DNA of 8,074 nucleotides, from NCBI GenBank assembly GCA_937951695.1, contig CALFBL010000027.1, positions 1 to 8,074 on the forward strand, in the 5' to 3' direction. Below the pieces are notes generated by a model. It was not told the origin of the DNA and searched no databases. It worked only from the letters and a program-made list of their open reading frames with translations. Every line of letters starts with the position of its first letter. Within the stretch, counting starts at the first letter, position 1. This stretch comes from an uncultured Granulosicoccaceae bacterium (GTDB lineage: Bacteria; Pseudomonadota; Gammaproteobacteria; Granulosicoccales; Granulosicoccaceae). This document shows positions 1 to 5,559 of the stretch, piece by piece. The translations under genes and the position numbers were made by a program.

Positions 1-1097
1 TAATTCGACAACTTTCCTGCAAACCGCTCTTGGCAGTGGGCTAATGCAGATACCCACATATGCGAAAAATCAGGCCCCGATACAAACTCCGGGCTCTCAG
101 GTCCGTAGGGATCGAGTGAAACCTCATCGACCGGCGTGGTAATTTTGTAGGGAGCCGCGCCGCCTTGAATACCTTTAAAATGGAAGTCTGGCTTGTAATA
201 AATTCCCCACATTTCATCGGTGATTAAGGATCCGTCGGCATCGGAGAGAAGCGGTGCATCCGTATCCACGTGGATCACCGGAGGCGCGCCACCGTCGTTG
301 GTTTTTTGAATGTTTGGATCGACGCTTAATACACCTTCCTCTAACTGCCAAAAGCGCCACGTGTCAATGTTTTTATGAACCTCGCCTGCGAGATCTTTAA
401 CGTCTATCTGCCTCGGCAAATCCAGCATGTTCCAAAAGTCTCGTACCCACGGCCCCGCACCAATGACCACGTGCTCACACCCGATTGCACCCTTCGATGT
501 TTCAACCGAATGAACAGCCCCAGACCCGTTCTCACTGTTAAAGCCGGTGACCTCCACGCCCGTGATGATTCGAACACCCAGCGCTTCTGCTTTGGTTGCC
601 AATCCGTATATCGACGATGTATTGTTCGCATAGCCACCGCGCTTTTCATGCAAGACCGAGGTTATGCCCTGAGCGCGCCAGTCGCTGAACAAGCCTTGCA
701 TGTACCGGGTACTGCCAGCTTCACCCTCAATGAACGTGCTTTCATAGCCGATGGCTTTTTGTTCAGCGTAGATTTGCGCGATATCTTCGTGCATCGGTTC
801 GCACGAAATTTGCATATAACCCACCGAGTGATAGCTAAAGGTTTGCGGATCGCTTTCCCACACGTCAACCGAATGCGCCATCAAGTTACGCATTGCTGGT
901 TGGAAGTAATTGTTTCGAACAACACCGCAGGCGATTCCCGACGCGCCGGCGGCAATACCTGCTTTATCCAGTACGACGATGCGGCCTTCAACCGACTCGC
1001 CAGTTTCCTTTAAACGTTCGGCTAAGCGCCAAGCGGTTGACAGCCCGTGGATACCGGCTCCGATGATGACGTAGTCCGCATGAGTGGGAAATGCCAT
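1..1097 (-). CDS. FAD-dependent oxidoreductase, DAO family (partial, C-terminus off the left edge)
   Basis: The reading frame is open from ATG at 1097 to the window edge, giving 365 residues with no stop; typical relatives are somewhat over 400 residues, so the C-terminus is missing. The N-terminus reads MAFPTHADYVIIGAGIHG, with the Rossmann FAD-binding GAGIHG at residues 13-18 and an acidic strand end near VVLDK (41-45). The protein aligns by eye with the SoxB in this window over much of its length, for example RGGYANNTSSIYG (153-165) against RGGTVRHDAVAWG of SoxB. The histidine that carries covalent FMN in SoxB is N159 here, so it is probably a single-flavin enzyme. Family knowledge suggests oxidation of an N-methyl amino acid or secondary amine in the cytoplasm; the exact substrate is an inference from its neighbours. 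The Shine-Dalgarno is weak (GAGTG about 10 bases upstream). It is divergent from the GntR regulator gene, a likely controller. Confidence -1.
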   Translation of the reverse strand, partial: MAFPTHADYVIIGAGIHGLSTAWRLAERLKETGESVEGRIVVLDKAGIAAGASGIACGVVRNNYFQPAMRNLMAHSVDVWESDPQTFSYHSVGYMQISCEPMHEDIAQIYAEQKAIGYESTFIEGEAGSTRYMQGLFSDWRAQGITSVLHEKRGGYANNTSSIYGLATKAEALGVRIITGVEVTGFNSENGSGAVHSVETSKGAIGCEHVVIGAGPWVRDFWNMLDLPRQIDVKDLAGEVHKNIDTWRFWQLEEGVLSVDPNIQKTNDGGAPPVIHVDTDAPLLSDADGSLITDEMWGIYYKPDFHFKGIQGGAAPYKITTPVDEVSLDPYGPESPEFVSGPDFSHMWVSALAHCQERFAGKLSN

Positions 1098-1223
1098 GGT
1101 GATCACTCGTTGATAAAGGGTGTGAGAAAATGTCGTTTTGTAGGATCTTGACCGAACAACATCACTGCGACGCAGGTTACGACACCAAAACCAAAAGTAC
1201 AACCTATTTCAGTCCTAAAAAAA

Positions 1224-1254
1224 CCAATTCAACCCAATTATCCCCAATTATTGG
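1224..1254. promoter_or_regulatory. Phased CCAATT repeats with terminal palindrome; candidate GntR operator
   Basis: Three copies of CCAATT begin at 1224, 1234 and 1244, exactly 10 bp apart, so they lie on about the same face of the helix. The third copy is half of a perfect palindrome, CCAATTATTGG (1244-1254). An inverted copy, CAATTGG, follows at 1267-1273. The array lies in the divergent region between the DAO oxidoreductase (start 1097) and the GntR regulator (start 1311), where an autoregulatory operator would be expected. Binding by this GntR protein is an inference. I could not identify convincing -35/-10 pairs for either gene. Confidence -1.
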
Positions 1255-1310
1255 TTAATCTGAGTGCAATTGGATCTCGTAAAGACGATTTGCTCTGTTA
1301 TGGAAAAACG

Positions 1311-2006
1311 ATGACCGACCCTCGCCCCAGCCGACTGGGCTCTAGTGAAATCGCTGCAAAGCTTCGCCGTGAGATCACCCGCGGAGTACTCTCACCTCGC
1401 GAGCGGTTGATGCCCGAGAGAGAGCTTGCCGAAGCCTATTCAGTATCGCGCAGTACCGTGCGGGAGGCGCTAAACCACTTGGCCCAGGAAGGACTGGTTG
1501 AGATCAAACGCGGCAGCGGCACCTATGTGTCTGCCGCGATTGACACGCCAGGGGATCTAAGTCAGCTGGTGGTGAACACCCGGCCACTGGAAATGATTGA
1601 CGCCCGATTCGCTCTGGAGCCGCATCTATGCCGGCTTGCGGTGCTGCATGCACGGGCGGCAGATCTGAACGAAATGGAAAACTTGATCGTCCGGATGGAA
1701 AAAAATATTGTGGACGCTGGCGAATTTGCTTTAGCCGATCAGGAATTTCATAACCTGTTGGCGAACTCGACTGGCAACAATCTGCTGATCTGGTTTAACA
1801 CGCAAATTTCATCGGTCCGAAATCAGGAAGAATGGGCCCGAATGCGTCACCTGACATTAAATCCCACAACCATGTCGGTCTATAACAAACAGCATCGACA
1901 AATATTAAACGCGATTCGTACTCGCGAACCTGAGCGTGCGGCTTCTTTGATGAAAGAGCACCTGGAAACCGCTCGCCTGTCATTAACGCGCGCTGCAGCT
2001 ACCTGA
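1311..2006 (+). CDS. GntR-family transcriptional regulator, FadR subfamily with FCD domain
   Basis: A 231-residue cytoplasmic repressor/activator type protein. The N-terminal winged helix-turn-helix spans about residues 10-74, with the signature PERELAEAYSVSRSTVREALNHLAQEGLV (35-63) and the wing KRGSGTYVS (66-74). The C-terminal FCD helical domain (about 95-225) retains the full metal/ligand set expected of this group: D143, H147, H195 and H217. FCD regulators sense small carboxylic or amino acids, often the substrate of the divergent operon. I chose ATG 1311 because the conserved protein begins there; the frame extends upstream to TTG 1251, but those 20 codons overlap the palindromic repeat and look non-coding. 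The Shine-Dalgarno is poor (GGA at 1302-1304). It is convergent with the glutamine amidotransferase gene, separated by 64 bp. The natural target is probably the divergent DAO oxidoreductase and itself. Confidence -1.
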   Translation: MTDPRPSRLGSSEIAAKLRREITRGVLSPRERLMPERELAEAYSVSRSTVREALNHLAQEGLVEIKRGSGTYVSAAIDTPGDLSQLVVNTRPLEMIDARFALEPHLCRLAVLHARAADLNEMENLIVRMEKNIVDAGEFALADQEFHNLLANSTGNNLLIWFNTQISSVRNQEEWARMRHLTLNPTTMSVYNKQHRQILNAIRTREPERAASLMKEHLETARLSLTRAAAT

Positions 2007-2070
2007 GCACCTCAGCCAAAGCCTCGGGGTGTTTAAGCGCAGCGACCCAATCCCGCGTCGATCATATCCA

Positions 2071-2793
2071 TTAAAACGTTCGCGCCGATGTTTGCATCCA
2101 ATTGATATACACCCGTTCGCTCATCGTCTGGAACGCTCGCATATGCGACCCACAGGCCTCGTTCATAACTGATGCACCATCAGCGCCGAATGCAGCATTC
2201 AGAGCAGATTCATAGGCGGGAATCGAACTCCAGTTTTTTACCGTATCGGGTTCAACTTCCAGATGAAATTGCAGCGAGTGTGCCCGCGGGCCCCAACTCA
2301 TAGCTTGTACCGCACAATCAGCCGAAGTTGCCAGACACGTGGCATCGGCGGGCATGCGTTTTATCTCTGCGCTGTGCCATTGCAAGGCCGGAAACACATC
2401 AGGGATGTCGTCCAGCAGAATCGTTGTGGCCCCCACCTCCGTCAGTTGCACATCCAGTACACCAATCTCAGGCGTCTGAGACGGCCCCACCTCGCCACCG
2501 AGCGCAACCGCCAGTAATTGATGCCCCAGACACAGACCGAAATAAGGGATTCCCACACCCTCCACCGCATGACGTATGTAGGCCTTTTCAGCGACCAGCC
2601 ACGGGTATTCCTCTTCTTGCCACACATCCATGGGCCCGCCTAGCACCCACAGCGCATCGAAGAGTTCGATGTTCGGCAGCTCCTCGTTTCGATTCACGTG
2701 CACCGTGTACGTCTCATGCCCATCCTCGGCCAATAGCTGTCTAAAGGAGCCGGCGTGTTCGATAGCTTCGTGCTGTAGCACCAGTATTTTCAT
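2071..2793 (-). CDS. Class I glutamine amidotransferase, stand-alone (GMP synthase glutaminase-like)
   Basis: A 240-residue protein starting with ATG at 2793 and ending in TAA. It has the class I triad: nucleophile C88 in FGLCLGHQLLA (85-95), with H177 and E179 in QFHLEVEPD (175-183). The oxyanion strand region LGGPMDV (51-57) is also present. Residues up to about 185 form the glutaminase fold; the remaining ~55 residues are helical and lack any synthetase domain, so this is the free-standing type often annotated as GMP synthase-like. Family members hydrolyse glutamine or gamma-glutamyl amides; purine synthesis is unlikely because the ATP-pyrophosphatase half is absent. It lies 92 bp downstream of the GlxA/GbdR-type regulator on the same strand and may be co-transcribed. 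Given the locus, a gamma-glutamyl-methylamide or similar substrate is conceivable but unproven. The upstream sequence GAGAA about 9-13 bases before the ATG may serve as Shine-Dalgarno. Confidence -1.
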   Translation of the reverse strand: MKILVLQHEAIEHAGSFRQLLAEDGHETYTVHVNRNEELPNIELFDALWVLGGPMDVWQEEEYPWLVAEKAYIRHAVEGVGIPYFGLCLGHQLLAVALGGEVGPSQTPEIGVLDVQLTEVGATTILLDDIPDVFPALQWHSAEIKRMPADATCLATSADCAVQAMSWGPRAHSLQFHLEVEPDTVKNWSSIPAYESALNAAFGADGASVMNEACGSHMRAFQTMSERVYINWMQTSARTF

Positions 2794-2885
2794 AACATCA
2801 TTCTCGAAAAAGCGTGACCTGCAGGAAACATCCTAGCACCAAGATTGAACCTGTGAACTGTCGAGTTTCATCGCTGAATTGACAA

Positions 2886-3884
2886 CTAAGCGCTCGGCGC
2901 TACTCGCATATCTGACGGTGTGCAGTGGTAGGCGCGTTTAAAACACCGACCAAAGTGCGCCGTGTCGAAAAATCCCGTTGCCATGGCTATATCGTGTACT
3001 GACAATGCAGTTTGATTCAACAACCCACACGCTTTGTCTAGACGTAATTTTCGATAAAAAGCAATGGTGCTCAGGCCAACTTTGTCGCGGAATAAGCGGT
3101 TCAATTGCCGCTGACTTAAAGCCGCGACCCGCGCCAGCTGCTCAAGATCCAGCGGGTCTGCAATGTGGTTCTCCATTAATTCGATCACATCCAGTAAAGC
3201 TTTATTGTGAAGGTTGAATCGCTCGGCAACACCCGCGCGTTGCGGATCTTCTGACTGTTGAATTTCCGTGTGAAGAAACCAGTCACTGACCCGCCGCGCA
3301 AAGTCCGGACCGCGATGCTCGCCGATCAAGGCGTGCATCATGTCCAACGGCGCAATACCGCCCGCGCAGGTCAAACGATTACGATCACGCACGTAGCGAG
3401 ATCTCTCTAACACTACTTCGGGCAACAGCGCCACTAAGCTCTCGGCGTGATCCCAGTGCACGGTCATCCGGTGTCGATTCATTAAACCGGCCAAAGCCAG
3501 TACGGCGGGAGCGCCCGACACCCCAGCAACGAGTACCCCTCGCTGCGCCACGTAGCGCAGCCAGTGAAACAAGGCGCGATCGCGATATTTAATCAGCGGC
3601 TCGCCACCAACCTGACTACCGGCTATCAGCAATACGATGTCGAACCCGGAGCGCAAACTAAAATCAGCATCCATTGCGATGGACGCACCGCCAGAGCTGC
3701 GCGACTCGGGCTCGGCACCGACAAAAATCACCTCATACAACGTAGCCTGAGCCAGGTGATTGGCCGCTCTCAAGGGTTCCACAGCCGCGGAAAACGACAT
3801 CATCGAAAAACCGTCCAGCGCGACCACACCGACACGAACCATTTGCTCGGCGACGGAGTCGCGATGGCCATTTAATCCTGTCAT
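2886..3884 (-). CDS. GlxA/GbdR-type AraC-family regulator (DJ-1/PfpI sensor domain plus AraC helix-turn-helix)
   Basis: A 332-residue regulator from ATG 3884. Residues about 16-190 form a DJ-1/PfpI class I amidotransferase-like sensor, with VEPLRAANHLA (35-45) typical of the GbdR/CdhR/SouR group. The usual nucleophile elbow reads GVSGAP (121-126), with no cysteine, so it is expected to bind a ligand and not catalyse. The C-terminal AraC domain has two helix-turn-helices: DLEQLARVAALSQRQLNRLF (246-265) and SVHDIAMATGFFDTAHFGRC (295-314). Known relatives respond to glycine betaine, dimethylglycine, sarcosine or carnitine and activate their catabolic operons. Its gene is divergent from soxB, so activation of soxBDA by sarcosine or a precursor is the simplest role. 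The start is uncertain: GTG 3902 has the best purine-rich leader, ATG 3884 has no clear Shine-Dalgarno, and ATG 3842 lies just before the sensor fold. All fit the family. Confidence -1.
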   Translation of the reverse strand: MTGLNGHRDSVAEQMVRVGVVALDGFSMMSFSAAVEPLRAANHLAQATLYEVIFVGAEPESRSSGGASIAMDADFSLRSGFDIVLLIAGSQVGGEPLIKYRDRALFHWLRYVAQRGVLVAGVSGAPAVLALAGLMNRHRMTVHWDHAESLVALLPEVVLERSRYVRDRNRLTCAGGIAPLDMMHALIGEHRGPDFARRVSDWFLHTEIQQSEDPQRAGVAERFNLHNKALLDVIELMENHIADPLDLEQLARVAALSQRQLNRLFRDKVGLSTIAFYRKLRLDKACGLLNQTALSVHDIAMATGFFDTAHFGRCFKRAYHCTPSDMRVAPSA

Positions 3885-3910
3885 ATGGCCGTTATATACC
3901 ACATCCGCTT

Positions 3911-3934
3911 TCCCAGAAGGGCCACCATCTGGGA
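3911..3934. promoter_or_regulatory. 24-bp near-perfect palindrome in the soxB/regulator divergent promoter; candidate operator
   Basis: The left arm TCCCAGAAGG (3911-3920) and right arm CCATCTGGGA (3925-3934) are inverted repeats matching at 9 of 10 positions around a GCCA centre; the outer 7 bp match perfectly. It sits midway in the 78-bp gap between the divergent regulator (ATG 3884) and soxB (ATG 3963), where a shared control site belongs. On the minus strand a TATATA (3897-3892) preceded by TGTGG is a possible -10 for the regulator; no good -35 accompanies it, consistent with an activator-dependent promoter. Which protein binds is not shown by the sequence; a GlxA/GbdR-type protein is the natural candidate. 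Confidence -1.
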
Positions 3935-3950
3935 TCGTATTGTATTTTTT

Positions 3951-3962
3951 GAGAGTCCTCTC
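3951..3962 (+). promoter_or_regulatory. soxB ribosome binding site within a small inverted repeat
   Basis: GAGAG at 3951-3955 lies 7 bases before the soxB ATG at 3963 and is the likely Shine-Dalgarno. It is followed immediately by its inverted copy CTCTC (3958-3962), giving GAGAGTCCTCTC directly abutting the start codon. In mRNA, a 4-bp GAGA/TCTC stem with a four-base loop could form, weak but able to cover the site. The position supports 3963 over the upstream in-frame ATG at 3885. Confidence -1.
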
Positions 3963-5213
3963 ATGCGCTATTCAGCCTTTCAAATCCTGAAAGAAGGTTT
4001 AACGGGGAACAAGGGTTGGAAGCCTGCGTGGCGCGACCCTGAGCCAAAAACCGACTACGACGTGGTGATTGTCGGTGGTGGTGGGCACGGCTTGGCAACC
4101 GCCCATTACCTTGCCAAGGAGCACGGTATAACCAACGTGGCGGTGTTGGAAAAGGGCTGGTTGGGCTCGGGCAACATTGGTCGAAACACGACGATCATTC
4201 GTTCGAATTACCTGCTTCCCGGCAACGAGCCGTTCTACGAATTATCCATGAAACTGTGGGAAGGTCTGGAACAGGATTTCAATTACAACGCGATGGTCTC
4301 GCAGCGCGGCATATTAAATCTTGCGCATTCAGACGGGCAACGTGACGCCTACGTTCGGCGCGGCAATGCCATGCGTATGGCTGGCGCAGACGCCGTCCTG
4401 CTCGATACCGATGGGGTGCGCAAGTTGGCTCCGTATCTGAATTTTGACAACGCCCGCTTTCCGATCAAGGCCGGACTTTGGCAGCCACGCGGGGGCACCG
4501 TTCGACACGATGCGGTGGCGTGGGGTTACGCAAGAGGTGCAGATTCTCGCGGGGTTGACATCATTCAAAATTGCGAAGTCACGGGATTTCAAATGAACAA
4601 CGGCCGGTGCGTGGGTGTGCGTACCAGTAAAGGATCGATAACAGCAAAAAAGATCGCTGTGTGTGTGGCGGGCTCGTCCTCGTGTGTGATGGAGCAAGCT
4701 GGTATGCGTTTACCGATTGAGAGTCACGTGCTGCAAGCCTTCGTATCGGAGGGTTTAAAACCAATTATTCCGGGCGTTGTCACGTTCGGCGCAGGTCACT
4801 TCTACGTCAGCCAATCCGACAAGGGCGGGTTGGTGTTTGGCGGCGATATCGACGGCTATAACAGCTACGCTCAGCGCGGCAACCTGCCTGTGGTGGAAGA
4901 CGTGTGCGAAGGGGGAATGGCGCTGATGCCCATGATCGGCCGAGCCCGATTGCTGCGCATGTGGGGCGGCGTTATGGACATGTCCATGGACGGCTCGCCC
5001 TTTATCGATAAAACCGCGATCCCGGGTTTGTATTTTAACGGCGGCTGGTGCTACGGAGGGTTTAAAGCGACGCCTGCTAGCGGCTGGTGCTACGCCCACC
5101 TTCTAGCCACCGATAGCCCCCATGAAACCGCGACCGAATTTCGTCTGGACCGCTTTCTCAGCGGTCGTATGATCGATGAAAAAGGCGTTGGTGCGCAACC
5201 GAACCTGCATTAA
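3963..5213 (+). CDS. soxB: Sarcosine oxidase, heterotetrameric, beta subunit
   Basis: This 416-residue protein is the flavin-bearing subunit that oxidises sarcosine to glycine. It has full family length and the characteristic N-terminus MRYSAFQILKEGLTGNKGWK, which fixes the start at 3963; the in-frame ATG at 3885 would add 26 unrelated residues and overlap the regulator gene. The FAD-binding Rossmann motif is VVIVGGGGHG (34-43), followed by VLEKGWLGSGNIGRN (61-75). H182 in RGGTVRHDAVAWGYAR (176-191) matches the histidine that holds FMN covalently in characterised enzymes. The C-terminal FAD-contacting region contains YFNGGWCYGGFKATP (357-371). It is the first gene of soxBDA, with soxD starting 16 bp after its stop. 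Expression is probably controlled by the divergent GlxA/GbdR-type regulator. Identification is firm from the extended, family-specific sequence. Confidence -1.
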   Translation: MRYSAFQILKEGLTGNKGWKPAWRDPEPKTDYDVVIVGGGGHGLATAHYLAKEHGITNVAVLEKGWLGSGNIGRNTTIIRSNYLLPGNEPFYELSMKLWEGLEQDFNYNAMVSQRGILNLAHSDGQRDAYVRRGNAMRMAGADAVLLDTDGVRKLAPYLNFDNARFPIKAGLWQPRGGTVRHDAVAWGYARGADSRGVDIIQNCEVTGFQMNNGRCVGVRTSKGSITAKKIAVCVAGSSSCVMEQAGMRLPIESHVLQAFVSEGLKPIIPGVVTFGAGHFYVSQSDKGGLVFGGDIDGYNSYAQRGNLPVVEDVCEGGMALMPMIGRARLLRMWGGVMDMSMDGSPFIDKTAIPGLYFNGGWCYGGFKATPASGWCYAHLLATDSPHETATEFRLDRFLSGRMIDEKGVGAQPNLH

Positions 5214-5216
5214 TCT

Positions 5217-5221
5217 AAAGG
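5217..5221 (+). promoter_or_regulatory. soxD ribosome binding site
   Basis: AAAGG lies 8 bases before ATG 5230 in the short gap after soxB. It decides the soxD start in favour of 5230 over the in-frame ATG at 5176, which is inside soxB. Confidence -1.
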
Positions 5222-5229
5222 CCAGATCG

Positions 5230-5559
5230 ATGATCATCAATCACCCATTGCTCGGCCCGAGAGACGCGGCCGAATTTGTCTACCTCGGCGATGCCTCGTT
5301 GCTGAACCGTCCATCCCGTGACATTGAAAATGCAGCTCAAGCGTTTACTGATTACTTGTATCTTCGAGATAATCCGGCAGGTGTGCATCAGGAACTGTGG
5401 TTTCACGAACAAGGCGATCGCTCGTGGTTGGTAGTAACGCGTAACACCCTCACCCACGACATAACCCGAGTGGAACTGGCACACGATATCGTTCGAGCAA
5501 GCGTCCAGCAAAATGACCCAAATCACAACAGTGAACACAAATCGGGGCTCGACCAATGA
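5230..5559 (+). CDS. soxD: Sarcosine oxidase, heterotetrameric, delta subunit (variant lacking zinc cysteines)
   Basis: A 109-residue small subunit of the heterotetrameric sarcosine oxidase; family members are about 85-110 residues. Family features include GPRDAAEFVYLGDA (9-22), DYLYLRDNPAGVHQELWFHEQGDRSW (41-66) and RNTLTHDI (71-78). Characterised SoxD binds a structural zinc through two N-terminal cysteines (CPxCG), a histidine and a further cysteine. Here the N-terminus is MIINHPLLGPRD: the first cysteine position is H5 and the second L8. H59 is kept, but the last cysteine position is D63. The protein contains no cysteine at all, so the classical zinc site cannot form. The C-terminal tail (about residues 90-109) is polar and probably disordered. 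The start is supported by AAAGG 8 bases upstream. Its stop overlaps the soxA start as ATGA, indicating translational coupling. Confidence -1.
   Translation: MIINHPLLGPRDAAEFVYLGDASLLNRPSRDIENAAQAFTDYLYLRDNPAGVHQELWFHEQGDRSWLVVTRNTLTHDITRVELAHDIVRASVQQNDPNHNSEHKSGLDQ

Noticed and set aside
375..1013. Plus-strand open frame of 212 codons
   Set aside because: It is antisense to the DAO oxidoreductase, whose minus-strand frame is open over the whole stretch and has clear FAD-family motifs; the plus-strand translation has no recognisable domain.
1251..1310. TTG-started N-terminal extension of the GntR regulator
   Set aside because: The extra 20 codons overlap the CCAATTATTGG palindrome and add no family sequence; ATG 1311 fits the usual GntR N-terminus.
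2003..2048. Possible terminator hairpin between the convergent GntR and amidotransferase genes
   Set aside because: CTGAG-CAC-CTCAG (2003-2015) is a short stem overlapping the stop codon, and the CACC/GGTG pairing at 2008-2031 has a large loop; neither is followed by a real T tract.
3885..3962. Upstream ATG extension of soxB
   Set aside because: The added 26 residues are not SoxB-like and span the intergenic palindrome; MRYSAF at 3963 is the typical SoxB N-terminus.
5176..5229. Upstream ATG extension of soxD
   Set aside because: It lies mostly inside the end of soxB, and the proper Shine-Dalgarno AAAGG serves ATG 5230.
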